Shown: piece after piece, positions 9,303 to 16,587 of the stretch
Position numbering within the stretch: the first letter of the stretch is position 1
Layout: each line of letters opens with the position of its first letter
Source: a virus
Virus record (IMG/VR): IMGVR_UViG_3300040806_001126
Span: 1-23,760 of that record
Direction: 5' to 3' (one strand)
Length of the DNA stretch: 23,760 nucleotides
The notes under the pieces: model-generated
Seen by the model: the letters and a program-made list of their open reading frames with translations, nothing else
Told to the model about the DNA's origin: nothing
The model's database searches: none
Made by a program: the position numbers and the translations under genes

Positions 9303-9809
9303 ATGAATAGAGTAACGGCACTAGCACAATTTAATAAACTTAATAGAAAATTTACTACTGTTCTTGGGATGGTAGATGATATCTCATTATTAAATAATGA
9401 TTTGTATCTTTATAGACAAATTGATATTGATATTGATCAAGAAAATGTTAGAGGCGATTACGACAACTATACAATATATGATGTAAATGCAACTCCGTTG
9501 ATGACGGAAGATGCACTTAACACTCTAGCAAGAAACAGAATTACAGACAAATATCCTTTAGAAAATCAATTAAGTATCTTAGGAGCAGCGATTGAATCCA
9601 TTGCAGACAATGCTGGTGTTGCAGTAGAAGAGTTAAAAGAAATGAATGACTTTATTACTGAAACTAGACGTGCTAATGGTATTAGAAAAACTTACTTTGC
9701 AGCCAACAGTCAAGTTGATTACAAAACAACAGAAGAAATTGAAGCAGAAATTGCTGAAAAATATGAAGGTGCTATTCAGGAGTATGGTGATGACATACGA
9801 GATATCTAA
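9303..9809 (+). CDS. Possible tail-fibre accessory protein (168 aa)
   Basis: I do not recognise a named domain. The protein is charged and mainly helical in appearance, with a central run (YPLENQLSILGAAIESIADN, then ELKEMNDFITETRRANG) and an acidic C-terminus (TEEIEAEIAEKYEGA). Similar small proteins sit next to fibre genes in marine T4-like phages, and some phage fibre genes are followed by assembly chaperones, so a fibre chaperone or accessory role is possible. This is inferred from position and general composition. The start at 9303 is not well supported: the only upstream AGGA (9288-9291) is 11 bases away and overlaps the ATAAATA box. The next in-frame ATG (9369) has no ribosome binding site either. 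The 3' end overlaps the dioxygenase gene by 20 bases. Confidence 0.65.
   Translation: MNRVTALAQFNKLNRKFTTVLGMVDDISLLNNDLYLYRQIDIDIDQENVRGDYDNYTIYDVNATPLMTEDALNTLARNRITDKYPLENQLSILGAAIESIADNAGVAVEELKEMNDFITETRRANGIRKTYFAANSQVDYKTTEEIEAEIAEKYEGAIQEYGDDIRDI
9779..9782 (+). promoter_or_regulatory. Ribosome binding site deciding the start at 9790
   Basis: GGAG (within CAGGAG) lies seven bases before the ATG at 9790. The alternative ATG at 9784 would be only one base away and the GTG at 9787 only four. The site lies inside the upstream coding sequence, so the two genes are translationally close. Confidence 0.55.
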
Positions 9810-10263
9810 TTACTTGGATAAAGACACAGCAATCAAGGCTAGAGAAGTTGCGGAAAGTCTAGAAGGTCCGAGATGGGTTAAACGTTCTAAACTTACCCCG
9901 CCTAGACAAATTGATGAGTCATCTTGTTCTTATGAATTTTGCGGACATAGACAAATGCCAAAGCATGTTGTTGAATTTTTAAAATCAATTGCTCCTTATT
10001 TTGAAGAGCATAGACTTGCAGAAGTTGCAATTAACAGATATAATGTGGGAGACTACTTAGGGAAACATAGAGATTTCGATTACTATAGAAAAAATTTAGT
10101 AATTGCATTACAAGACAGCGAAGACGGAGTGTTTATAGATGAGGATGATTCATTTGTTAAGGATTCTATCGGACAAGGCATTTGCATTAATGGAATAGGT
10201 CCAGTGCATAGTGTTGCACCAGTTAACAACAAACGATATTCATTAGTATATCTTTACGAGTAG
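9790..10263 (+). CDS. 2-oxoglutarate/Fe(II)-dependent dioxygenase (157 aa)
   Basis: The protein fits a compact 2OG-Fe(II) oxygenase of the prolyl-hydroxylase-like type. The iron ligands are visible as the HRD motif (His93, Asp95) and His140 in GPVHSVAPV. Arg149 in NNKRYSLVYLYE, nine residues after the second histidine, fits the 2-oxoglutarate-binding basic residue. The segment INRYNVGDYLGKHRDFD is typical of the strand leading into the first ligands. Such enzymes hydroxylate proteins, nucleic acids or small molecules using oxygen, iron and 2-oxoglutarate; the substrate here is not shown. The ORF stays open upstream to 9646, but that part lies out of frame over the preceding gene, so I place the start at 9790, guided by GGAG. 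Its position inside a fibre cluster suggests a fibre or other virion protein as substrate, which is an inference. Confidence 0.85.
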   Translation: MTYEISNYLDKDTAIKAREVAESLEGPRWVKRSKLTPPRQIDESSCSYEFCGHRQMPKHVVEFLKSIAPYFEEHRLAEVAINRYNVGDYLGKHRDFDYYRKNLVIALQDSEDGVFIDEDDSFVKDSIGQGICINGIGPVHSVAPVNNKRYSLVYLYE

Positions 10264-10268
10264 GAATT

Positions 10269-10733
10269 ATGGCACATATTTTAAAAACAGCATTAAGCAC
10301 AGACAATTTAACAGCACTTGATACATTAAGATCTAATGTTACCTTTGTGTCCAACAGTATTAGACTAGGTGTGAATAATTACGGAAGTTTAAGCAAATAC
10401 GAATATTCAAAATGGAAAACTTGGAATAGAACACAGCGTTCTACTTTTAAAAATTGTTTTGCAGCAGCAGATATTAATACAGCAGTAATAGGATATTTTT
10501 TAACATTTCCTGCTAATACAGGATTTTTAGACGATATGAATGCTTGGGAAAATGCAACAGCGGCAGGTACTATTGTTGCATATAGTTTAACAAATAACAG
10601 TAATATAACTATAGACGGAACAGCATTAACACTACAACGAGGGCAAGGAGTAGAATTTTCTCTAACTAATAGGCATTCTGTTAGTACAAATGCAGCTCAG
10701 AGCAATTGGGTGTGTCTGATGCTGATGAAGTAA
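10269..10733 (+). CDS. Unknown protein in fibre cluster (154 aa)
   Basis: I do not recognise this protein. The first half looks helical and contains YEYSKWKTWNRTQRSTFKN, rich in aromatic and basic residues. The second half looks beta-rich, with NNSNITIDGTALTLQRGQGV followed by EFSLTNRHSV. There is no signal peptide, membrane segment or metal-binding cluster. It starts five bases after the dioxygenase stop codon, and that stop provides part of an AGGA site at 10262-10265, only three bases before the ATG, so translation probably depends on coupling. The tight link to the dioxygenase and its place between two fibre genes suggest a late virion-related role. It could be a small decoration, adhesin or accessory protein; none of these is demonstrated. 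Confidence 0.65.
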   Translation: MAHILKTALSTDNLTALDTLRSNVTFVSNSIRLGVNNYGSLSKYEYSKWKTWNRTQRSTFKNCFAAADINTAVIGYFLTFPANTGFLDDMNAWENATAAGTIVAYSLTNNSNITIDGTALTLQRGQGVEFSLTNRHSVSTNAAQSNWVCLMLMK

Positions 10734-10738
10734 AAACG

Positions 10739-10745
10739 ATAAATA
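10739..10745 (+). promoter_or_regulatory. T4-like late promoter box (ATAAATA)
   Basis: The box CGATAAATAC lies in a 35-base gap, 23 bases before the ATG of the fourth fibre. Transcription would start near 10751, just ahead of the AGGA ribosome binding site at 10756-10759. The arrangement is complete and well spaced. Confidence 0.65.
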
Positions 10746-10768
10746 CAAGTGAACTAGGAAAAACATAA

Positions 10769-12538
10769 ATGGCATATCAAGTAGACAAATTTAACGGAAC
10801 GTTTTTAACGTCAGTAGCCGACGGAACAATAGATACAACCACGGATTTAAGATTTGTGGGTAAAAATTATGCTGGATATGGTGAAGTTCAAAACGAAAAT
10901 TTCTTACATTTATTAGAAAATTTTGCAAATACTACAAGTCCTCCTAAAGTACTAGAGGGACAAATTTGGTATGATAGCGGAAATAAAAAATTAAAATTTT
11001 ATGACGGAACTAAATTTAAATCAGCGAGTGGCGCAGAAATAAGTGCCAGTGCACCTTCCGGATTAGGAACAGGTGATTTTTGGTGGGACACAGCAGCCAA
11101 GCAGATGTATGCATGGTCAGGCGCAGAATTTGTTTTAATTGGTCCTGAAGCATCACCGGATCTTGGAACAAGTGGTGTTGTTGCACAAGTTGTTAAAGAT
11201 ACTGGTAATACAAATCACTCTATATTAAAAATATTAGCAGGTGGAAAAACTGTAGGCATTGCTTCTCAGACAGCATTCACACTTAATTCAACGACTAACC
11301 CAATTGATGATTTTACAGCAATTAAGAAAGGAATAACGTTAGCAAATACAGACGGCAACGGTATTAGCAGTAATGATTATGTTTATTGGGGTACTTCAAG
11401 TAATGCATTACGACTAGGTGGAATTGAAGCATCAAATTTCTTGCAGAAAGGAAATATTTCGTTCGATGCAGACTATACTGTTTCATTCCCAGATAACGGT
11501 TTTACATTAGGTGACCAAAACGATCTTAGATTCTTCATTGAAAGTGGCGATCAGATTGTTATGGAAAGCCTTACTGGAAATCCAATCAGCATGTATATCA
11601 CTGACGGTGCAACTAGAAACATCTCAGGAGAGTTTACTGTAACTGGATTTAGACCGGGAACTGATAACATTTACAATTTAGGTGAAACTGGCAAAAAATG
11701 GTTGAATGTTTATGCAACAACAGTAGTTGCTAATTTAACTGGTAACGTAACTGGAAACACAACAGGAACTCATACAGGAGATTTATTCTCCAACAGTGCT
11801 CAGAAAATGATTGATGCAGCAGCAGAAGAAATTGGTTATGCTACTGCAACACTAAGAGGAACATTGTTTGGTAACGTTAGTGGTGACTTATCAGGTAATG
11901 CTTCGAACTCTGCATTGTTAACTAGTTTAGCACCTTCGGAAACAGTTCCGGGAGGAGTTGCTTCAATTCCAGTTAGAAGTGCAAGCGGTAATATTATTGC
12001 AACTCAATTTGTTGGTACTGTAGACAAGGCTGATAGATTAAAAATTGATGATACTGCAACAGATAGCGATCCTAATTACAAGAGTGCAAAAACTACACCA
12101 AGTAATAATTCAATTGCTGCTAGAACATCAGCAGGAAACTTGAATGCTAATTTATTCCAAGGAACAGCAACAAGTGCTAGATATGCTGACTTGGCAGAAA
12201 AATATTTAACAGACGACGAGTATGATGCTGGCACAGTGATGTCAGTAGGCGGACTTATGGAAGTAACTGCATCATCAGAAGGCGATAAAGCAATAGGTGT
12301 TATTTCTAAGAGCCCGGCGTTTATGATGAACTCACATTTATCCGGTGGACAGTTTGTTGCCCTTAAAGGAAGAGTTCCTGTAAAAGTTATTGGCACAGTG
12401 GCTAAGGGTGATAGATTAATTGCAGCAGCAGACGGAACTGCAAAAACAGTTTCAGAATCAAATGCTGACGTATTTGCAATAGCACTTGAAGGAAGCGACG
12501 TTACAGAATTAAAATTAATTGAAGCAGTGGTACTTTAA
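10769..12538 (+). CDS. Tail fibre paralogue 4 with RYADLAEKY C-terminal domain
   Basis: This 589-aa protein begins with the shared fibre head (MAYQVDKFNGT, NYAGYGEVQNENFL, GQIWYDSGNKKLKFY, GDFWWDTAAKQMYAW, LIGPEAS). The shaft includes NIYNLGETGKKWLNVYATTV followed by NLTGNVTGNTTG repeats. From residue 471 a distinct domain begins with RYADLAEKY and continues with DAGTVMSVGG, GVISKSPAFMMNS, LKGRVPVKVIG and VAKGDRLIAA. From memory this C-terminal block is common to many phage tail fibres and may be a trimerisation or intramolecular chaperone-like end; I cannot tell whether it is cleaved. The gene has its own late-type promoter box 23 bases upstream and AGGA nine bases before the ATG. The next gene begins two bases after its stop codon. 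Confidence 0.86.
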   Translation: MAYQVDKFNGTFLTSVADGTIDTTTDLRFVGKNYAGYGEVQNENFLHLLENFANTTSPPKVLEGQIWYDSGNKKLKFYDGTKFKSASGAEISASAPSGLGTGDFWWDTAAKQMYAWSGAEFVLIGPEASPDLGTSGVVAQVVKDTGNTNHSILKILAGGKTVGIASQTAFTLNSTTNPIDDFTAIKKGITLANTDGNGISSNDYVYWGTSSNALRLGGIEASNFLQKGNISFDADYTVSFPDNGFTLGDQNDLRFFIESGDQIVMESLTGNPISMYITDGATRNISGEFTVTGFRPGTDNIYNLGETGKKWLNVYATTVVANLTGNVTGNTTGTHTGDLFSNSAQKMIDAAAEEIGYATATLRGTLFGNVSGDLSGNASNSALLTSLAPSETVPGGVASIPVRSASGNIIATQFVGTVDKADRLKIDDTATDSDPNYKSAKTTPSNNSIAARTSAGNLNANLFQGTATSARYADLAEKYLTDDEYDAGTVMSVGGLMEVTASSEGDKAIGVISKSPAFMMNSHLSGGQFVALKGRVPVKVIGTVAKGDRLIAAADGTAKTVSESNADVFAIALEGSDVTELKLIEAVVL

Positions 12539-12540
12539 AA

Positions 12541-13437
12541 ATGGCTGATATTCTTGCAAGCGATGTCAACGCTATTAGAACAAAAATATCTCAAGTACTC
12601 GGAACAGGCGTAGCATCCAAAGGCTATGGACAAACAATTTACAGTAATAATGTTACCGCCGGATCAGAAATTCTAAAATCTCAATGGGATGCATTACGAT
12701 ATGATATCGTTAATGTATTCCAACATCAACAAGGTACTGTACCGGCCATTGCAACAATTACTTTGGGCGATGTTATTACTGATGATGCAGGAGATGCTTT
12801 ACAAAATTTTAATTATTATGCTGATCTTGCATCAGATAATAGATTCGATGTTGCTTCAGGTGAATATAATATTACATCAATTGCAGATGATGATACATCA
12901 TCTTCTTGGAGCAATAGTGCATCAGCAACACTTACAATGACATTTTCAGATTCAGACGAAGCCAGATACTTTTTTAATTCAGGTGGGAAGATTAGAGTAA
13001 CTTCTTCTCTTGCATTAGGTGCATCGCCAACTGCACAATCAAATGCTTGGAACAATATTTTAGCAAGTGTTGGAAGTCAGGATTTTGCTGGAAATTTAAT
13101 AGCCGCAACTGGTTTTTATACATTAACAAACACATACCAAGAATATTATCAATCTTCTATTAGTACCCCTTATTCAGCAAACAATTATCAATTAGCAGCA
13201 AAATGCAATGTTGCTGATAACTCATTAGGTACTGCAACAGAAGTAACTATTCGGGTAACATTAAATGATTCATATGTAGATCCAGGTGCTCCGGCTCCAG
13301 GCGATTTAGTTGAAGGTACATTATCCATAGAATTTGAAGAACTTAAAGCCACTGGAATATTAGAACCAGGCAACATTCCTGGGTCCTTTGCTGTTACATC
13401 TCCTACTTACGTTATGTCTTCCATTATAGTCAGTTAA
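12541..13437 (+). CDS. Putative virion structural protein, paralogue A (298 aa)
   Basis: The protein aligns by eye with the next gene over most of its length. Shared landmarks in order are an N-terminal segment with KISQVLGTGVASKGYGQTIY, WDALRYDIVNVFQHQQG, the motif ARYFFNSGGKIRVTSS, a Trp/Asn stretch (SNAWNNILASVG), an NTYQEYYQSS segment, and a C-terminal LEPGNIPGSFAVTSPTYVMS. From memory the YFFNSGG-type family is found among virion proteins of marine T4-like phages, without a defined function. The protein looks beta-rich, with no enzyme motif and no membrane segment. No clear ribosome binding site precedes the ATG, which is two bases after the fibre stop codon, so translation is probably coupled. 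A fibre or baseplate decoration role is inferred from context. Confidence 0.73.
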   Translation: MADILASDVNAIRTKISQVLGTGVASKGYGQTIYSNNVTAGSEILKSQWDALRYDIVNVFQHQQGTVPAIATITLGDVITDDAGDALQNFNYYADLASDNRFDVASGEYNITSIADDDTSSSWSNSASATLTMTFSDSDEARYFFNSGGKIRVTSSLALGASPTAQSNAWNNILASVGSQDFAGNLIAATGFYTLTNTYQEYYQSSISTPYSANNYQLAAKCNVADNSLGTATEVTIRVTLNDSYVDPGAPAPGDLVEGTLSIEFEELKATGILEPGNIPGSFAVTSPTYVMSSIIVS

Positions 13438-13451
13438 GGGTTTGATAGTCG

Positions 13452-13458
13452 ATAAATA
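13452..13458 (+). promoter_or_regulatory. T4-like late promoter box (ATAAATA)
   Basis: CGATAAATAG lies in the 36-base gap between the two paralogous structural genes. Transcription would begin near 13464, where a GAGG ribosome binding site (13464-13467) precedes the ATG by six bases. The leader would be very short. Confidence 0.6.
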
Positions 13459-13473
13459 GTTTTGAGGTAAAAT

Positions 13474-14472
13474 ATGGCAGGTGTAAACCAAAAAATAGAC
13501 AAAGATGACTTTAATGATATTCAGTCTAAAATTGAAAATGTATTAGGAACAGGTTCCGGACAATCTGGGTATGGACAGCCAGTATTAAGTGAACCAGTCA
13601 CTGTCTCGGACACAGTAACTATCAATGAATATGCTGCATTACGTTTTGATATTATTAATGCTTATCGGCATTTATTTAATGGTGCTCCTAGTGGAGTCGA
13701 CGATCAAACGTTAGGCACATCTATTCGATATAGCCTATCAGATGCTCCTATTAATTATTGGTTAACGATTACTAATTCAATCGTAACAAATAAAGGATCA
13801 GCAGCAGTTTCCGGACAAAGAAGAACTGTTAATCATGGAACGGAATCAGAAACATGGCCAGGAGCACTCGGAACAAATTGGTCGGATGCATTGTACGCTA
13901 CGGTTACTGTAGAATTTACTAATTCAGAATTCGCAAGATACTTTTTTAATGCAGGTGGCAGCATAGATTTTACATCGACTAGGACTGGCGGATCCTCTAC
14001 TAATCAAAATGCATCATGGACTTCATTATTAAGTACAGCAGGAACTAGATCATTTGGCGGAAACTTTCCCGGTACAGGAGTAAACCCAAATGACGGATCA
14101 AACTATTTTAGATTAAACAATACTAATCAAACTTGGAGCACGGTAACTGCTTCATCTCCTTACGCTCTTAATAGTTGGAGAATTACGGCTGCAACCAACG
14201 ACAGTCCTTCAGTTACTGATAATTCCGCTGGATCTTCGAGAAAACTTATATTCCGGCTTGAATGGATTGATGATCACTTTCCGTTGGGCGGAGACTCGGA
14301 AACAGGAACTCCAGTTCAACCAGGAACATTTGGTCCTGATGTTGTTGACGGATCAATAGCATATACGGTGATCACTACAGAACCCACTGGCGTATTAGAA
14401 CCATCAGGAGCAGGAAATTTCACAGTAGAATCCCCAACTGTAACAATTTCTCCAATTCGGCAATCGCCATAA
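13474..14472 (+). CDS. Putative virion structural protein, paralogue B (332 aa)
   Basis: This is the second member of the pair. It keeps the same landmarks as its upstream neighbour: KIENVLGTGSGQSGYGQPVL, YAALRFDIINAYRHLFNG, ARYFFNAGGSIDFTSTRTGG, NASWTSLLSTAGTRSFGGNF, LNNTNQTWSTVTASSPY and LEPSGAGNFTVESPTVTIS. It is 34 residues longer; much of the extra length appears to lie in the middle (around GVNPNDGSNYFRL) and in the segment before the C-terminal LEP motif (FPLGGDSETGTPVQPGTF). It has its own promoter box at 13452 and a GAGG site, whereas its paralogue has neither, so the two may be made in different amounts. The structural role is inferred from family and position. Confidence 0.74.
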   Translation: MAGVNQKIDKDDFNDIQSKIENVLGTGSGQSGYGQPVLSEPVTVSDTVTINEYAALRFDIINAYRHLFNGAPSGVDDQTLGTSIRYSLSDAPINYWLTITNSIVTNKGSAAVSGQRRTVNHGTESETWPGALGTNWSDALYATVTVEFTNSEFARYFFNAGGSIDFTSTRTGGSSTNQNASWTSLLSTAGTRSFGGNFPGTGVNPNDGSNYFRLNNTNQTWSTVTASSPYALNSWRITAATNDSPSVTDNSAGSSRKLIFRLEWIDDHFPLGGDSETGTPVQPGTFGPDVVDGSIAYTVITTEPTGVLEPSGAGNFTVESPTVTISPIRQSP

Positions 14473-14497
14473 ATCTTGTTTTCCTTCTCAAGTAGTA

Positions 14498-14504
14498 ATA
14501 AATA
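14498..14504 (+). promoter_or_regulatory. T4-like late promoter box heading the modification cassette
   Basis: TAATAAATATAA lies in the 60-base gap at 14473-14532, the longest non-coding gap in the window. Transcription would start near 14510, ahead of AGGAGG at 14523-14528. No other ATAAATA box was seen downstream, so this may drive the whole string of genes to the window end. A five-base inverted repeat (AGTAG at 14491, CTACT at 14512) flanks it and is probably chance. Confidence 0.6.
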
Positions 14505-14522
14505 TAATATGCTACTATAACC

Positions 14523-14528
14523 AGGAGG
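14523..14528 (+). promoter_or_regulatory. Strong ribosome binding site (AGGAGG)
   Basis: AGGAGG lies four bases before the ATG at 14533. It is among the best matches to the anti-Shine-Dalgarno sequence in the window and marks the start of the cassette. Confidence 0.7.
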
Positions 14529-14532
14529 TATT

Positions 14533-14883
14533 ATGCAAGAAGAATTTAAAAAAGCACTGGATTTTTCAAATTACAGACAAACTTTTTCAATCCAAAGAAA
14601 AACACTTAAAGAAAATATTGAAGCCAAATTAACATATGGTGTTAATGGGGGTATCTTTAAAATTGATAGATCATTATTAAATTTTGTAGAAATGCTAATT
14701 TTTAGATCTAGAGCAGAAAATGTTGTATTGCTTGATGTTAATGATACACCAATATTAATAGAAAATTTAGTTGTGTTCAAAGAAGAAATTTTTGATAGAT
14801 ATTTTACTGCCACACTAGAATATCACGAAGAATATCAAAAATTAAAGAAAAGCCGTTCCATAGAATCATTATTGGAATCATAA
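14533..14883 (+). CDS. Small conserved marine-phage protein (116 aa)
   Basis: The protein has FKKALDFSNYRQTFSIQRKT, then KLTYGVNGGIFKIDRSLLNF, then ENVVLLDVNDTPILIENL, and a charged, probably helical end (EEYQKLKKSRSIESLLES). From memory a similar short protein is widespread in marine T4-like phages, with no known function. It has no cysteine pair, signal peptide or membrane segment. It is the first gene after the late-type promoter box at 14498, has the strong AGGAGG site, and ends one base before the first glycosyltransferase gene. Being first in the string does not show that it takes part in glycosylation; it may be a structural or scaffolding protein that happens to lead the transcript. 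Confidence 0.75.
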   Translation: MQEEFKKALDFSNYRQTFSIQRKTLKENIEAKLTYGVNGGIFKIDRSLLNFVEMLIFRSRAENVVLLDVNDTPILIENLVVFKEEIFDRYFTATLEYHEEYQKLKKSRSIESLLES

Positions 14884-14884
14884 A

Positions 14885-15748
14885 ATGAAAAAAGGAATTG
14901 TACTTTTTGCGCACAACAATAGACAGATTGATTACGTTAAGATGTCTATCATATCTGCAAAACTAGCCAAGAAAAATCTAGGAGTACCTGTGAGCTTAAT
15001 TACAGATCCTTCAACTGTGGAATGGATGAAAGAGTCTAATATTTTTGAAGTAGCATCAACAGTATTTGAAAATATTATTATTACACAACGTCCAGATGAT
15101 GAAAATACAAGAGTAATATTTGACGGAACAGCAAAAATTTCCTCCCCGTTTAAGAATGCTAACCGTAATTCAGTATGGGACTTAACCCCCTATGATAGAA
15201 CACTACTTCTTGATACTGATTACTTTGTACTTGGTAATAGTTTAAATGAATACTGGGATGTTGACAGTGACATACTGATTGCAGAAAGTTATAATGATAT
15301 ATTTGGACAGGAACGTACTGGATATTTGGATAAGCATGTATCAGAAACAGGAGTTAAGATGTTATGGGCTACTACGGTAATGTTTACTAAAAATGAAAAT
15401 ACTAAATTATTCTTCAATCTAGTAGAACACATTAGACAAAATTATAAACAATTTGCAGATTTGTTTAGATTTAATAGTTCTATTTACAGAAATGATATTG
15501 CATTCAGTGTAGCAAGACATATCATGTACGGTTTCGAAACAGACAAAGATTATTCATTACCACCGGTTTTATCAGTTACAGATAAAGATTATTTGTATGA
15601 TATTGATAATAACGGAAATTTAATTTTTTTAGTTTCTCCAAAGTTGGACGGAACTTATTGTGCAGCAAAGATAAACAACAATGATATACATATAATGAAT
15701 AAACAAAGCATTTCAAGAAACACTGATAAACTAATGGAGTTAGCATGA
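14885..15748 (+). CDS. GT-A type glycosyltransferase 1 (DTD motif)
   Basis: This 287-aa protein fits a GT-A fold nucleotide-sugar transferase. It opens with KGIVLFAHNNRQIDYVKMS, a beta-alpha unit of the kind that binds the nucleotide. It reaches the metal-binding motif in YDRTLLLDTDYFVLGNS, with DTD at residues 110-112. The overall layout recalls GT8-like enzymes, but donor and acceptor cannot be read from the sequence. There is no membrane segment, so it should act in the cytoplasm. No clear Shine-Dalgarno site precedes the ATG (only TTGGAA about ten bases upstream), and the gene starts one base after the preceding stop, so coupling is likely. It overlaps the next gene by ATGA. The second transferase downstream has the same architecture and is probably a distant paralogue. 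Confidence 0.78.
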   Translation: MKKGIVLFAHNNRQIDYVKMSIISAKLAKKNLGVPVSLITDPSTVEWMKESNIFEVASTVFENIIITQRPDDENTRVIFDGTAKISSPFKNANRNSVWDLTPYDRTLLLDTDYFVLGNSLNEYWDVDSDILIAESYNDIFGQERTGYLDKHVSETGVKMLWATTVMFTKNENTKLFFNLVEHIRQNYKQFADLFRFNSSIYRNDIAFSVARHIMYGFETDKDYSLPPVLSVTDKDYLYDIDNNGNLIFLVSPKLDGTYCAAKINNNDIHIMNKQSISRNTDKLMELA

Positions 15749-16587
15749 ACTTTGGTTATTTAATAATTGTATCTGACGAAGAAACAAGTAACTATGCTAG
15801 ATTAGCATATGCTCTAGCACTTAGTATTAAGAACACACAGAAAGAAGGGTATGATAAAGTAGCACTTGTAATAAATGATAAGGAAAAAGTAAAAGATTTT
15901 AATTCAACCTGGGTGTTCGATCATATCATAGAATGGGATAAGGAAAAACATTGGGATGGAAGATCTCATATGGACGAACTCACGCCATTTGATTGTACAG
16001 TATGTCTTGATGCAGATATGTTATTTCTTAGAGATTACAGTCATTGGGCAGAATACTTTATTGAAAACTGTGAACTATATGTTGCAAATAAATCTTTTAC
16101 CTATAGAGGAGATGTTGTAACAAATGATTATTATAGAAAATGTTTTACAGCAAATGATTTACCTAATTTATATTCCTTTTATACATTTTTTGTTAAAAAC
16201 AGTCCTTTGGCAACAGAATTCTTTAATTTGCAAAGAGCAATAATAAAAAACCCTATAGAATTTTCTAATAATTTTTTAGAAAAACATAAGCCAAAAGTAG
16301 TCGGAACAGACGAAGCATTTGCACTGGCTGCAAAAATTTTAGATATTAAAAATGAAATTGCTTATCCTTTAGAGTTTCCACGTGTTGTACATTTGAAAGG
16401 CATGATACAAGATTGGCCGCACCCGGCTGAAACTGTTACTGATCATGTTGGATTTTACTTTAACACTCAAGGTAAATTAAAGATTGGAAATTATCAACAA
16501 AATGACATCATGCATTATGTTGAAAAGGATAGAGTAACATTAGAAACAATTAACATATTGGAGGAGATAGCATGGAAGAAAAAATAA
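15745..16587 (+). CDS. GT-A type glycosyltransferase 2 (DAD motif)
   Basis: The 280-aa product starts with FGYLIIVSDEETSNYARLAY, followed by a Rossmann-like stretch (KVALVINDKEKVKDF) and the metal-binding motif FDCTVCLDADMLFLRD, with DAD at residues 89-91. Later segments VGTDEAFALAAKIL and PRVVHLKGMIQDWPHP fit the acceptor side of a GT-A enzyme, where a distal histidine often helps bind metal. It resembles the preceding protein in architecture. The start is supported by GGAG five bases upstream and by ATGA overlap with the previous stop codon. It is soluble, with no targeting signal. Two adjacent enzymes of this type could add successive sugars, but the sugars and target are unknown. Confidence 0.78.
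   Translation: MNFGYLIIVSDEETSNYARLAYALALSIKNTQKEGYDKVALVINDKEKVKDFNSTWVFDHIIEWDKEKHWDGRSHMDELTPFDCTVCLDADMLFLRDYSHWAEYFIENCELYVANKSFTYRGDVVTNDYYRKCFTANDLPNLYSFYTFFVKNSPLATEFFNLQRAIIKNPIEFSNNFLEKHKPKVVGTDEAFALAAKILDIKNEIAYPLEFPRVVHLKGMIQDWPHPAETVTDHVGFYFNTQGKLKIGNYQQNDIMHYVEKDRVTLETINILEEIAWKKK

Noticed and set aside
9646-9789. N-terminal extension of the dioxygenase frame
   Set aside because: This part overlaps the preceding gene in another frame and reads as lysine/leucine-rich noise. GGAG and family length both support the start at 9790.
12689-12940. Second + strand frame inside the first structural paralogue
   Set aside because: Its Met/Leu/Ile-rich translation is typical of a frame-shifted AT-rich gene, and it has no start signal.
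14459-14490. Possible terminator hairpin after the second structural paralogue
   Set aside because: Only a three-base GGC/GCC stem with an AATC loop is present, and no direct T run follows.
14491-14516. Inverted repeat AGTAG/CTACT around the promoter box at 14498
   Set aside because: A five-base stem with a 16-base AT-rich loop is expected by chance in this composition, so it was not called as an operator.
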